From Gluconobacter sphaericus NBRC 12467 (lineage in GTDB: Bacteria; Pseudomonadota; Alphaproteobacteria; Acetobacterales; Acetobacteraceae), in the NCBI RefSeq assembly GCF_006539125.1, contig NZ_BJMK01000010.1, forward strand, positions 1-57,911: a stretch of 57,911 nucleotides of DNA, written 5' to 3'. Positions 1-8,920 of the stretch are shown piece after piece. Position 1 is the first letter of the stretch. Every line of letters begins with the position of its first letter. The position numbers and the translations under genes were made by a program. Below the pieces are notes generated by a model. The model ran no database searches. It saw nothing but the letters and a program-made list of their open reading frames with translations, and had not been told where the DNA came from.

Positions 1-176
1 AAAACAAAGGTTGGAAGAGGCAAAATCAATATCGACAACAGCGCAGAGACAGAGAGAGCAAGACCGATATCTGAGCCAGGAACCCATTTTTTTAGAGAAC
101 GCACACTCTGAGGAATATTATTTGATGAAAAAATATTTCTCACCTCAGAAGAGAAACTTTTTTTTATATTATTCAT
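1..176 (-). CDS. flhA: FlhA flagellar export gate protein, N-terminal fragment
   Basis: The gene starts with ATG at 176 and runs off the left edge, so only 58 codons are present and no stop is seen. The translation contains GSDIGLALSVSALLSILI followed by LPLPTFVL, which matches the conserved first membrane segment of FlhA, the gate of the flagellar type III export apparatus in the inner membrane. A GGAAG ribosome site lies just upstream of the ATG. It sits 21 bases downstream of fliN and reads the same way, so it is most likely the last visible member of the fliF operon. The segment is AT-rich, like fliN and fliH. The call rests on a short but distinctive stretch. Confidence 0.85.
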   Translation of the reverse strand, partial: MNNIKKSFSSEVRNIFSSNNIPQSVRSLKKWVPGSDIGLALSVSALLSILILPLPTFV

Positions 177-197
177 TTTTCTTCCGCTGTGGTTTTT

Positions 198-515
198 TTA
201 TTTTCCTGACTTTACGATTTCAGTCATGGTTACGCCTAAACGCGTTTCATCCACCATAACCACCTCACCTCTTGCAATTAAGCGATTATTAACAAAAATA
301 TCGATTGGATCTCCAATTTTCTGGTCTAATTCCACTACAGCTCCCCGCCCCAGCTTCAATAATTGGTTTATCGGCATTGTAGCTCGACCCAACACTGCGC
401 TTACTGTAACAGGGATGTTATAAATGGCTTGCAAATCATTGGGCGTTTTATCACCTAGAATTTCTTCTTTTGAAAATTGTTCTTTTTCCAGACTGAAATC
501 ATCTTTATCCAGCAT
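198..515 (-). CDS. fliN: Flagellar motor switch protein FliN
   Basis: FliN forms the lower part of the cytoplasmic C-ring, which switches rotation and receives export cargo from FliH. The 105-residue product has a short charged N-terminus (about 1-25) and a SpoA/FliN domain (about 30-103), with the family pattern VSAVLGRATMPINQLLKLGRG and the closing segment VVMVDETRLGVTMTEI, where the usual wording is GEVVVVD..xGVRITEI. Length fits the short FliN class. A perfect AGGAGG site precedes the ATG. It lies between fliH and flhA and is transcribed with them. Codon use is AT-rich compared with the rest of the window. Confidence 0.93.
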   Translation of the reverse strand: MLDKDDFSLEKEQFSKEEILGDKTPNDLQAIYNIPVTVSAVLGRATMPINQLLKLGRGAVVELDQKIGDPIDIFVNNRLIARGEVVMVDETRLGVTMTEIVKSGK

Positions 516-524
516 TTTTTCCTC

Positions 525-1175
525 CTATTTTTCATGAGAGAACGAGAGAATTTCTAACGTTATTTCAGAAATAACTTTATCTGCATTCCTCACAAACAGA
601 CCTGCATCCCAAGAAACCTTAAAATCTCCACCTTTCTTCGCTTCATCTACAATAATATTTATTTTTTTTTGTGTGGATTCTCGAAAATACCCTTCTATTT
701 TTTCAGAAAACTCTTGAGAACAAGTTAATTCTAACTGAGATTTATCACTTATAAATGAGTTAATTTTTTCGATCGTTCGCTTCGATTCTTCCATTCCATA
801 CTGTTTCAAAAGCGCTGGAAACAGATTCACAAGCATTTTCAAAAAGAAAGACGTAGCCTGCTTAGAAATATCCTTATCTATGTTTTTTATACTATCAGAT
901 ATTCTATCTATTTCTTTTTTTATTTCATTTTTATAAAAAATCTCTATGCTTATTTTTTCATTATCAAACGATTCCTTTCCTGATATTTTTCCTTCCTGCA
1001 GTCCCCTTTGATAATATTCTTCTAAAAGTTCATCAGATATCGTATTAATATTTTCGTTCTCGATAAGCGGCGGAATATCGTTATTTTTCTTTGCACTGTC
1101 CGGCAAGACCCTATCGAAATCCTCCGCGTAGAGAATTCCAGAAGCATTATTGCCTCCTAAGAAATTGTGGACCAT
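525..1175 (-). CDS. fliH: Flagellar assembly protein FliH-like
   Basis: FliH is the cytoplasmic stator and regulator of the export ATPase FliI and docks it to FliN. Sequence identity to any FliH cannot be read by eye; the call rests on position between fliG and fliN, length (216 residues) and layout: an acidic N-terminal tail, a long charged helical middle rich in Lys, Glu and Ile (about 65-125), and a C-terminal globular part. The ATG at 1175 shares its A with the fliG stop (TGATG), which implies translational coupling; a TTG one codon earlier is the alternative. The gene is very AT-rich. fliI is not adjacent, unlike in many bacteria. Confidence 0.75.
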   Translation of the reverse strand: MVHNFLGGNNASGILYAEDFDRVLPDSAKKNNDIPPLIENENINTISDELLEEYYQRGLQEGKISGKESFDNEKISIEIFYKNEIKKEIDRISDSIKNIDKDISKQATSFFLKMLVNLFPALLKQYGMEESKRTIEKINSFISDKSQLELTCSQEFSEKIEGYFRESTQKKINIIVDEAKKGGDFKVSWDAGLFVRNADKVISEITLEILSFSHEK

Positions 1176-2185
1176 CAAAAAATCATCTCATTTCCAGGCT
1201 GTTCTTGATCAATCAGATCAATTTCGCCTCGGTCTACAAGATCTTTCGCAATCACAAGAATTTGGTTCTGTGCAGAATCAACATCTTTTACTCGCACAGG
1301 ACCCAAATCTTCGATTTCATCCATAAGAATACGACCTGCACGCTCCGACATAGAAGCAAAAAACGCCTGTTTCAATTTATCGCTTGAACCTTTAAGGGCT
1401 AGCGGAAGGCTTTCCCGAGGTATCTGATTCAGCAATACTATTAAACTTTCACCAGAGATGTTTACAAGCTCTTCGAAAGTAAACATAAGATTTTTTACCT
1501 GATCAGCATCAGATTGACTCCGACCCTCCAGAGAATTCATAAACTTACCTTCAATACGTCTGTCAAAATTATTAAATATTTCTGCCATAACCTCATGGCT
1601 ATTCCGATTTATTCCGCGCGGAATATTTGAAACAAATTCCGATCTTAGTGTTTTTTCAACGCTTTGAAGAATATTTTTCTGTATTGTTCCTGTTTTAAGC
1701 ATTCTTACCATGATATCTAACGAAAATTCTTCGGGGAGAAGCACCAAAACCTTAGCCGCATGAGAAGGTTTGATCCGACTCAATATAACGGCAACAGTCT
1801 GTGGGTATTCATTTTTTAAATAATTTGCGAGAACTGTCTCTGATACATTACCAAGCTTATCCCACATTGTACGTCCAGCGGGCCCACGGATTTCTTCCAT
1901 GATTGCTGCAGCACGATTAGCGGGGAGAGCATTTTTGAGAAGTTTTTCCGTACTTTCCAGATCTCCAACTATACCTTCAGCAGCCCCTAAACTCTGGCTA
2001 AATTCGTGGCATACTTTTTCAACGGTATTTGACGAAACAATACCCAACTGAGCCATTACGGATGAAATCTCTCTAATTTCCTCTTCATGCATCTGCTCAA
2101 ACAAACGAGAACAGTTTTCTTCGCCCAAGGCCATCATCAAAATCGCCACTTTTTGTACGCCGGAGACATTTTTTTCTATATTCAT
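1175..2185 (-). CDS. fliG: Flagellar motor switch protein FliG
   Basis: FliG links the MS ring to the C-ring and carries the charged torque helix that meets MotA. The 336-residue product has the FliG N domain at 1-100 (VQKVAILMMALGEE), the middle domain with the EEF-type segment LPEEFSLDIMVRM, and the C domain with MFTFEELVNI and the torque-helix region ending RAGRILMDEIEDLGPVRVKDV. The start was set at the ATG at 2185, which overlaps the fliF stop as ATGA and has an AGGAG site; an upstream in-frame start at 2221 would lie deep inside fliF. Composition is AT-rich relative to fliF. Confidence 0.96.
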   Translation of the reverse strand: MNIEKNVSGVQKVAILMMALGEENCSRLFEQMHEEEIREISSVMAQLGIVSSNTVEKVCHEFSQSLGAAEGIVGDLESTEKLLKNALPANRAAAIMEEIRGPAGRTMWDKLGNVSETVLANYLKNEYPQTVAVILSRIKPSHAAKVLVLLPEEFSLDIMVRMLKTGTIQKNILQSVEKTLRSEFVSNIPRGINRNSHEVMAEIFNNFDRRIEGKFMNSLEGRSQSDADQVKNLMFTFEELVNISGESLIVLLNQIPRESLPLALKGSSDKLKQAFFASMSERAGRILMDEIEDLGPVRVKDVDSAQNQILVIAKDLVDRGEIDLIDQEQPGNEMIF

Positions 2186-3861
2186 TGCCCTGCCACTCCT
2201 TCCTGAGAAGGAATTAACCACCCCCTTATCAAGGCAATACTTTCAGATGGATGAGTTTCCACAAGATCTACAACTTTCTGCACGGAAGAGGCTCTAATCA
2301 GTCCCTGTACTCCACTGACAGATACTGTTTCTTCATCATCTGGTTCACCATTTACATAAGCCGCCTCGAGCATTGGAGTTCTTGCTCTCTCGGATTGCTC
2401 AGGCAGATAAACAGCTCTCTGCGAAGAAAGATCGGCAGCCGGGGGGCGGGCTTCAGAAGCGGCAAAATTGAGCAATTTCCCCGAGTTGGATTCCCCAATC
2501 GGCCGAAGTAATGGGCGCACGACAAAAAACAGAACCATCGCCAGGCAGGCTGCGAACAATCCAAATCTTATCGCCTCCATCTGATTTGAATGGGTAAAAA
2601 ACTTACTCCAGGCGGAAGTCTCTGGCTTCATTTCCATGTCCATATCCGCAAACTTCATAGACATTACGGTGACTACGTCACCTCTACTTTGATCGAAACC
2701 AATAGCGCTTCTTGTCAACGCAGTTATTCGTCCAAGTTCTTCCTGATTACGCGGCTGCCATAATGCGTGTCCTTTTTCATCAGAATGGCTGATACCGTCG
2801 ACCATGACGGCCATACTGATACGGGCAATGCGTGGCTGATCCTGAACCAGGGTCCGGACTGTCTTACTTATCTCATAGTTGTTCGTTTGTTCCTGCCGGT
2901 TGCTCTGACTGCCATTCTGCTGCTGTCCTGCATTGGCGTTCGGAAGATTATTGGACACCGTGGTGTTAGTAGAGCCTTGGGTATTGATGCTTTTTTCTGT
3001 CTTGGTCTGTTGCGACCGCAGAACCTGCTGATCGGGATCATAATTTTCCTGAGTTTCCCGAACATGATCATTATTCATGGTGACGTTGGCTTCTACACGC
3101 ACGTGCCCAGGCCCCAATGAAGAGCCCAGCAGATCCTCAACTTCACGCGCGATCCGCTGTTCAATTAATTGCCGCTGTTCTTCCGCAGACTGACCACCGT
3201 TTGAGCTTCCTTCTCCCTGCTTGAGAAGAACATGACCGCGATTGTCGATCAGCGAGATATTGTGGGCGTCCAGCCCGGGGACCGCTGCGGAAACCAGGTT
3301 CACGACTGCTGCAATGCTTTCATCATCCAACCGACGCCCACTATCCATTGAAAGAAGGACGCTTGCCTGAGCATTCTGCTCGTCTGTTGAAAAAAGCTCT
3401 CTGTGACGCAGCACAAGATGCACCCTAGCATTCCGGACACCATGGATCAGACGGATTGAACGTTCCAGTTCGCCCTCGAGTGCACGAGTTTCATTAATGG
3501 TTTGTTCGAATTGCGTGGCGGTAAAACTGTTGCCCTTGTCGAATATCTCGTATCCGACAGACCCACCTGATGGCAGGCCGCTTTGCGCCAGAAGTAATCT
3601 AGCACGTGCAACGTCATCATCAGGCACCATAATAATGCTACCCTGATCCTGAAGACGATATTTAATGTGGGCCTTTGTAAGCTGCTCTACTATTTCACCC
3701 GCTTCATGCGCTTCCAGATCGCGGTAGAGCAGACCATTTGTTGCGTTGACACCATGCAGAACAAGCACACCGAGCAGGACTAGCATCGCAGCGCCAACGC
3801 CACCAAGAGCAGCCAGACGGGGGAGCCCCAGCTGCTTGAGGTTTACTAGAAGCGCTTTCAT
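2182..3861 (-). CDS. fliF: Flagellar MS-ring protein FliF
   Basis: FliF builds the membrane ring on which rotor and export gate assemble. The 559-residue protein has an N-terminal membrane helix (about 18-40), the YscJ/FliF domain with YRDLEAHEAGEIVEQL and the segment LERSIRLIHGVRNARVHLVL, a low-complexity Gln/Asn/Ser/Thr-rich stretch near 290-330, and a second membrane helix at about 430-450 followed by a cytoplasmic FliG-binding tail. Length matches the family. It opens the fliF-fliG-fliH-fliN-flhA unit, with a 175-base gap to flgD upstream that must hold the promoter or a read-through region. GC content is intermediate, higher than in fliG. Confidence 0.97.
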   Translation of the reverse strand: MKALLVNLKQLGLPRLAALGGVGAAMLVLLGVLVLHGVNATNGLLYRDLEAHEAGEIVEQLTKAHIKYRLQDQGSIIMVPDDDVARARLLLAQSGLPSGGSVGYEIFDKGNSFTATQFEQTINETRALEGELERSIRLIHGVRNARVHLVLRHRELFSTDEQNAQASVLLSMDSGRRLDDESIAAVVNLVSAAVPGLDAHNISLIDNRGHVLLKQGEGSSNGGQSAEEQRQLIEQRIAREVEDLLGSSLGPGHVRVEANVTMNNDHVRETQENYDPDQQVLRSQQTKTEKSINTQGSTNTTVSNNLPNANAGQQQNGSQSNRQEQTNNYEISKTVRTLVQDQPRIARISMAVMVDGISHSDEKGHALWQPRNQEELGRITALTRSAIGFDQSRGDVVTVMSMKFADMDMEMKPETSAWSKFFTHSNQMEAIRFGLFAACLAMVLFFVVRPLLRPIGESNSGKLLNFAASEARPPAADLSSQRAVYLPEQSERARTPMLEAAYVNGEPDDEETVSVSGVQGLIRASSVQKVVDLVETHPSESIALIRGWLIPSQEGVAGQ

Positions 3862-3969
3862 CGGCTGCTCTCTCTCCAGTTTTTCAGTGAATCGTCATCG
3901 TGGCGATTCCCTTTAGAAAAACCTTCCTGCACTGCCCACATGACCCCTTAACCCCTAAACCCAACTGAC

Positions 3970-4025
3970 GATAATGCTGATTGTGGAGAAAAAAGGTTAA
4001 CGCACGCCTAACAATGGGCATTATC
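3970..4025. other. Long-span inverted repeat in the flgD-fliF gap
   Basis: GATAATGC at 3970-3977 is matched by GCATTATC at 4018-4025, and the flanks (ACTGAC and AGTCAC) extend the resemblance with gaps. It occupies the 175-base space between the flgD stop and the fliF start. It could be part of a terminator or attenuator after flgD or an operator for fliF; there is no T-run directly after it, so its role is open. Confidence 0.3.
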
Positions 4026-4036
4026 AGTCACTAGAA

Positions 4037-4777
4037 TCAGGTGGTCGAAAATCCGGTCAGATCGCTCATGTCAATGGTAGCATCGCCCATATCAATATTA
4101 ACTCCCGTTGTTCCCTTTGAAACACTAGTAACAGTCCCCGTTATCGTGGTCGGAAGAGCAACGCTGGTACCATCAGTAGAGCTTCCCTCTACAGCAACTG
4201 TATAAGCGCCATCGCTCAACTGCGTACCACTGTTATTCTTACCGTTCCATGTCCAGGTATTTATTCCCGCTGACGCGTTGACTGTTTCGGATTTCACGAC
4301 CGTACCCGTACTGTCCGTTACGGCAATCGCGACATCTTCTGCCTGCGGCGCGGTAAACGACAGGGATGCAGAACCGCTCTGAAGCGGCAAACTGGAACTG
4401 CTCGCAGTTGTCGTCTTACCGATCAGGCTGACCGCTGAAGCCATCTGGTTATCCTGCGTCGCGGAAATCAGGCTGGTCAGATTTGTATTGGTCTCGACCT
4501 GCTGCTGAACACCAGCAAATTGAGCGAGTTCGGCCGTGAAGGAATCAGTGCTGGTTGGGTTACTGGGGTCCTGATGCTGCAACTGTGTTGTAAGCAGCGT
4601 GAGGAACTGGTTGAAATTTCCTCCCAGAGATGAGAGCGAGCTACTCGAACTGCTGGCACTCGTTGAAGTACTGGAAGACGCAGCGGCTGCATTTGCCGCC
4701 GCATTGCTTTTCGCGGCGGCAATAGCCTGGCTTAGAAGCGACGTGCTGGCGGTCGTTGTACCAACTGAAGAAACCAT
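4037..4777 (-). CDS. flgD: Flagellar hook-capping protein FlgD
   Basis: FlgD is a scaffold that caps the growing hook outside the cell. The 246-residue product has a low-complexity Ala/Asn then Ser-rich N-terminus (about 18-50), the conserved FlgD segment FNQFLTLLTTQLQHQDPSNP (about 55-74), then a FlgD Ig-like domain with the strand pattern TWTWNGKNNSGTQLSDGAY. It follows fliK by 15 bases with an AGGA site before the ATG. The poly-Ser/Ala stretch is longer than in enteric FlgD, as is common in alphaproteobacteria. Confidence 0.95.
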   Translation of the reverse strand: MVSSVGTTTASTSLLSQAIAAAKSNAAANAAAASSSTSTSASSSSSSLSSLGGNFNQFLTLLTTQLQHQDPSNPTSTDSFTAELAQFAGVQQQVETNTNLTSLISATQDNQMASAVSLIGKTTTASSSSLPLQSGSASLSFTAPQAEDVAIAVTDSTGTVVKSETVNASAGINTWTWNGKNNSGTQLSDGAYTVAVEGSSTDGTSVALPTTITGTVTSVSKGTTGVNIDMGDATIDMSDLTGFSTT

Positions 4778-4792
4778 GTTTCGAATCCTATG

Positions 4793-6121
4793 TTAGACGG
4801 TGAGATCGACAACGCCACGCAGAAACCGGCGTTCAGGGGCTGGAGTATCAGTCGCAGATGAGGTTTCCTTTGCGCCCCCTCCTGACTTGTTATTGCTTCC
4901 CTGCCGCTCATCCTGGGATGACATGCCCAGAAAAGAGGGTTGCGAAAGACTGATCTGGATATCCGGAGGGATGATGCTCTGCGAGGCAGTCACGGAAACG
5001 GAACTCTGCGCCAGACTTGCGAGCAATGTATCGCGGTCGTCTTTGAGAGACTGGTAGACTTTCGGATTGTCGGTATTGATGTGAATCCGCTGTTCCATGG
5101 CAATCGTTTCACCAATTTCCACATGGACTTTTTCGTGGTGACCGACATTCATTTCAATATGAGTTGTCGTTCTCCCGTTACTGTTCTTCTGATAGAGCAA
5201 AGGCTGCTGCTCGTCATGACGGGAGAGCTGTTCATTATTGTCCGCCGTCTCTGAAGCATTCTCTGACTGAGCGACATGAGACGCCTCGACGGCTGAATCG
5301 GTCGAGGTTTTCAACGCGGATACAGAGTCCAGTTGAAATACTGGAACGCTCTGTGCTGCAGTCGTCACATTCGAGACAATGCTTCCTTTTACTTCCACAA
5401 TATCCTGTTTCTCTGCTGAAAAGATGGTCTCTTTTTGAGGGGATGCTTCGATCCCACCCGTTTCTGAATTTGACTGTGTGGTGTCAGCTAATGACGGATG
5501 GTCTTTCGGCGCCGCATCTTCTGCAGCAGAGACGTTCGATCCGGCAACAGGGATATTGTCCTGTGGGGATGCAGTTTCCGTTGAGTGACCATCAGCCGCG
5601 TCACCCCCCTCACCCTGCATCAGGGTAGGCTTTTCTGCCTTCTGCCTGTCAGCAGCCGAATATTTGTCACTGTTCTTCGGGACATTCGCTTGAGACGTCT
5701 TCTGGTGTCCATCCCCAACGTTTTTTTGAGACTGTCCCTTATGATCTGCCACGGCGCTCTTTTGAGCGGCAGAAGACGATACTGTATTCTTAGCGCTTAT
5801 ACTGACCTGCTTTGCAGAAATAAAATACGGCTGCGAGCTTGCTGCTTCGTGGCGCTTCGTGGCGGCAGCCATTTCAGAGCTGGTTTTTTGAAGCTGGGTT
5901 TGACTCTTCTCCCCGGGAGGAGATACCGCAGCCTTTATGACGCGCGGCTTTCCTGTTGAAGTTCTCTGGCTATCATCTGCATGCGCAGAGGTTTTTTGGT
6001 GCACATAGCTTGCCAGAAAATCGCGAAAACGCTCATTCGATGCCAGTTGGGTTTGCGGCAGAGTTTCGAGCCGTCCTGCCCCCGTTGTCGTTACAACTGC
6101 GGATGTCGTGACATGTGACAA
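4793..6121 (-). CDS. fliK: Flagellar hook-length control protein FliK-like
   Basis: FliK measures hook length and triggers the export specificity switch. The 442-residue protein is mostly low complexity (Ser, Gln, Lys, Thr, Ala) over about 40-320, as expected for the ruler part, with a compact C-terminal region (about 325-400) whose pattern IEMNVGHHEKVHVEIGE then LKDDRDTLLASL resembles the Flg_hook domain, in which the usual wording is LxPxxLGxVxVxI...LRxxLxxxG. The start is TTG at 6121, supported by a CGGAGG site 9 bases upstream; no ATG fits as well. It is directly upstream of flgD. Similarity is to the domain shape rather than strict identity. Confidence 0.75.
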   Translation of the reverse strand: MSHVTTSAVVTTTGAGRLETLPQTQLASNERFRDFLASYVHQKTSAHADDSQRTSTGKPRVIKAAVSPPGEKSQTQLQKTSSEMAAATKRHEAASSQPYFISAKQVSISAKNTVSSSAAQKSAVADHKGQSQKNVGDGHQKTSQANVPKNSDKYSAADRQKAEKPTLMQGEGGDAADGHSTETASPQDNIPVAGSNVSAAEDAAPKDHPSLADTTQSNSETGGIEASPQKETIFSAEKQDIVEVKGSIVSNVTTAAQSVPVFQLDSVSALKTSTDSAVEASHVAQSENASETADNNEQLSRHDEQQPLLYQKNSNGRTTTHIEMNVGHHEKVHVEIGETIAMEQRIHINTDNPKVYQSLKDDRDTLLASLAQSSVSVTASQSIIPPDIQISLSQPSFLGMSSQDERQGSNNKSGGGAKETSSATDTPAPERRFLRGVVDLTV

Positions 6122-6216
6122 AACTGTGTGCCTCCGGTTCCGCTAACAATGGGAAACCCGGAGAAACTGTTGGCACAGGAACAGTAAAGAAAGCGTTTAA
6201 CAGCCCCAAAAGCATA

Positions 6217-6256
6217 CGCGCTCGAGAAAAGCTTTTTTCAGGCTTTCTCGAGCGCG
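6217..6256. repeat. 16-bp inverted repeat between fliK and the purH operon
   Basis: CGCGCTCGAGAAAAGC at 6217-6232 faces GGCTTTCTCGAGCGCG at 6241-6256 with an 8-base loop TTTTTTCA; only one position is mismatched. It lies after the stop of the small secreted protein gene at 6333 and before fliK. It may terminate the purH operon, but no T-run follows the stem on the minus strand, so an operator or transcript-stabilising hairpin is equally possible. Confidence 0.6.
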
Positions 6257-6332
6257 TTAGAGCACATGTCAGCAATTACAGAACTGAACGGCTCATCCCT
6301 TCAGAAACATGAAGCTGGGGACACCTTAGAAC

Positions 6333-6683
6333 TCAGGGATGAATCGCATCATAAGCAGGGGATCCTGCAAAAGGTCCGCGCGGAATTGTGGGTGCGCTGG
6401 GGCATACAGGAGGGTTACCTTCCAGAGCGAACGCCTGCACTGTATGCGTCGTTGTAGAGACCAGACCTCTGACAGCCAGTCTCCGGTTCAACCGGACACC
6501 TGCCAGAAATTCCTCTGGCAGAATGATCGTGGTTCCATCGCGCAATTTCACGCCCGTAGGCGCGATGCCGGAGACAATCCCCTGCGTGACGGGCAGCGGC
6601 GTCATGTCATAGACGCAGGGAGCTGCCTCGGCTGCGGAGACGGACATAGCCAGGACAAAGCTGGCGAAAGCGAATTTTTTCAA
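6333..6683 (-). CDS. Small secreted protein of unknown function
   Basis: The 116-residue product begins with a clear signal peptide ([20 protein letters not shown], cleavage near residue 20) and continues with a short beta-type domain ([20 protein letters not shown]) and a Pro-rich C-terminus. It has two cysteines (in APCVYDM and PPVCPSA) that could form one disulphide. The start is TTG at 6683, overlapping the purH stop as TTGA, so translation is probably coupled. I do not recognise the family; the domain wording resembles small periplasmic proteins that carry an OB- or SH3-like fold, but that is a guess. Confidence 0.7.
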   Translation of the reverse strand: MKKFAFASFVLAMSVSAAEAAPCVYDMTPLPVTQGIVSGIAPTGVKLRDGTTIILPEEFLAGVRLNRRLAVRGLVSTTTHTVQAFALEGNPPVCPSAPTIPRGPFAGSPAYDAIHP

Positions 6684-8257
6684 TGTCGGAAATGCCTCAT
6701 GCCAGTGAATACCATGGCGATCCCGGCAGCATCTGCCGCATCGATCACCTCCTGATCACGAATGGAGCCGCCTGGCTGAATGACAGCCACAGCGCCCGCC
6801 GCAACAACGCTCTCAAGACCGTCAGCGAAAGGGAAGAAGGCGTCGGAAGCCGCAACCGAACCAGTCGTCAGAGGTGCGCCTTCTCCCGCTTCGTTCGCAG
6901 CGTCCTCGCTCTTGCGCGCGGCAATACGCGCGCTATCCACTCGGGACATCTGCCCGGCACCAATACCAACCGTTGCCCCGTTGCGGACATAGATGACAGC
7001 GTTTGACTTCACATGTTTTGCGACACGGAACGCAAACAGCAGGTCCTTCATTTCCTGAGCCGTCGGTGCGCGTTTAGTCACGACCTGCAGATCGGCTTCC
7101 GTCACACGACCCGCATCACGGGTCTGAGCCAAGAAACCGCCCGCAACGGAGCGGAACGCCAGCCCTTCTGCAGCCGGATCCGGCACGCCCTGCGTCAGCA
7201 GCAGACGCAGATTCTTCTTGCGCGACAGGACCTCGATCGCTTCCGCATCGGCATCCGGAGCCACGATCACTTCGGTGAAGATCTTGCTGATCCTCTGAGC
7301 TGTGGCACCATTCAGCGTCCGGTTGACTGCAACGATGCCGCCGAAGGCCGAGACAGGATCACAACGCAGAGCCGCGATCCAGGCCTGTTCCAGAGTGGTA
7401 GCAGAAGCCACGCCACACGGATTGGCATGCTTGACGATCACGACCGTCGGTTCGTCGAACTCGGCTACGGCTTCGAATGCAGCGTCCGTGTCATTGATAT
7501 TGTTGTAGCTCAGGGCCTTACCCTGAACCTGACGTGCGCTTGCAACGCCCGGACGCTGACTGCCGTCACGATAGAAGGCGGCTTTCTGGTGCGGGTTCTC
7601 GCCATAGCGCAGCAGATCATCGCGGGTGCCGCTCAGCGTCAGAACGGGAGGCAGGATCTCACCGGCCTGTTTAGCGAACCAGCGGGAAATCATGCTGTCA
7701 TAGGCAGCCGTATGCGCATAGGCGGAAGCAGCGTAATCGCGGCGCTCCGTCAGAAGCGTGCCGCCCTGTTCCAGTGAGGCGACGACAGCCGCATACTGAC
7801 GCGAATCCGTCAGGATCGTGACGTGATCGAAGTTCTTCGCAGCAGCGCGGATCATGGCCGGGCCGCCGATATCGATGTTCTCGATACAGTCCTCGTCCCC
7901 TGCCCCGGACGCGACGGTTGCGGCAAAAGGATAGAGGTTCACACAGACTAGGTCGATCGGCGCAATGCCATGTTCCGCCATCTGTGCGATATGTGTCGGT
8001 AGGTCGCGGCGTCCAAGGATGCCACCATGCACCTGTGGGACGAGGGTCTTGACCCGGCCGTCCAAAATTTCAGGAAAACCGGTATGCTCCGAGACATCTT
8101 TGACTGTCAGACCCGCTTCACGAAGGGTCTTCGCAGAGCCTCCCGTCGAAAGCAGTTCCGCACCGTGGGCGGCTAGCGCACGCCCCAGTTCGATCAGTCC
8201 CGTTTTGTCAGAAACGGAGAGGAGGGCGCGACGGACGGGGAGTCGGGTCTCAGTCAT
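6680..8257 (-). CDS. purH: Bifunctional AICAR transformylase / IMP cyclohydrolase PurH
   Basis: PurH carries out the last two steps of IMP synthesis in the cytoplasm: formyl transfer to AICAR, then ring closure. The 525-residue product has the MGS-like cyclohydrolase domain at 1-~150 ([30 protein letters not shown]) and the transformylase domain after it, with [26 protein letters not shown] and a C-terminal [12 protein letters not shown]. Length is standard. It overlaps the upstream membrane hydrolase gene (ATGA at 8254-8257) and the downstream secreted protein gene (TTGA), making a three-gene unit. Confidence 0.97.
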   Translation of the reverse strand: MTETRLPVRRALLSVSDKTGLIELGRALAAHGAELLSTGGSAKTLREAGLTVKDVSEHTGFPEILDGRVKTLVPQVHGGILGRRDLPTHIAQMAEHGIAPIDLVCVNLYPFAATVASGAGDEDCIENIDIGGPAMIRAAAKNFDHVTILTDSRQYAAVVASLEQGGTLLTERRDYAASAYAHTAAYDSMISRWFAKQAGEILPPVLTLSGTRDDLLRYGENPHQKAAFYRDGSQRPGVASARQVQGKALSYNNINDTDAAFEAVAEFDEPTVVIVKHANPCGVASATTLEQAWIAALRCDPVSAFGGIVAVNRTLNGATAQRISKIFTEVIVAPDADAEAIEVLSRKKNLRLLLTQGVPDPAAEGLAFRSVAGGFLAQTRDAGRVTEADLQVVTKRAPTAQEMKDLLFAFRVAKHVKSNAVIYVRNGATVGIGAGQMSRVDSARIAARKSEDAANEAGEGAPLTTGSVAASDAFFPFADGLESVVAAGAVAVIQPGGSIRDQEVIDAADAAGIAMVFTGMRHFRH

Positions 8258-8817
8258 GATGAGAATGAAATATCCTTCAAAACATGTCTGCGCAACCGAG
8301 CGTGATGCGCAGTGGGAGGAACATGACCCGGAACAGAGCCATTACCGGAAACTCCTGCCCAACCCAGAAGGCAGAGAATGGGCACAAGAAGCATGATTTC
8401 TCCGATCCCGCCAGTCCGGACATAAGGCCAGAGCGAGAGGCGCGAACGGCTGAGAGGCGCGAAGAGCTGACACCCGCCTGTCGGAAGGTCAGCCGCGATA
8501 TGCGTCCCTGCCCCCAGCAGAAGCGCCCCCCAGGGGCCACGCAGGCTTTCGGGCCCCATCAACCCTTTCAGCACGACCGCGGCCAAAAGCAACATCACCC
8601 CTGAATGCGTGAGACCACGATGACCAAAGGCCTTTGCCAGAAAGCGGGAGAGGAATTTCAGTCGACTACCGAGCATGGAGCGTTCGGTATCGATGTCTGG
8701 CAAAAGACTGCCAAGCAGTCCCGTACAGACGGAGAGCGGTTCAGGCGACAAGATGTGCCAGCGCATTGCGCACAGCACGGCAAAGCCGCCAATCAGCAGA
8801 TGGGAACGTCCGGTCAC
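8254..8817 (-). CDS. Membrane-bound metal-dependent hydrolase, YdjM/DUF457 type
   Basis: The product is a small integral membrane protein. The DUF457 pattern is visible: an early SHLLIGG histidine, [17 protein letters not shown] with the metal-binding Asp pair, HRGLTHSGV with two histidines, and [14 protein letters not shown]. Four or five hydrophobic segments follow the family plan. I placed the start at GTG 8817 because [11 protein letters not shown] is the normal family N-terminus (187 residues); the frame stays open upstream to 8973, overlapping eda, but that stretch shows no family sequence. Its stop overlaps the purH start as ATGA. Substrate is unknown; some relatives bind LexA. Confidence 0.8.
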   Translation of the reverse strand: MTGRSHLLIGGFAVLCAMRWHILSPEPLSVCTGLLGSLLPDIDTERSMLGSRLKFLSRFLAKAFGHRGLTHSGVMLLLAAVVLKGLMGPESLRGPWGALLLGAGTHIAADLPTGGCQLFAPLSRSRLSLWPYVRTGGIGEIMLLVPILCLLGWAGVSGNGSVPGHVPPTAHHARLRRHVLKDISFSS

Positions 8818-8920
8818 GCGCCCTATATGGTCTGCTTCGACGTGCCCCGCAAACTTTTTGTTCACAAAACGTTCACGGACGCCGCAACATTCTGACGGCA
8901 TCCGCAAAACACTTCGAAAA

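Noticed and set aside
11-259. An 82-codon plus-strand frame at the left edge.
   Set aside because: It is antisense to the flhA start and the fliN end, both of which carry family motifs.
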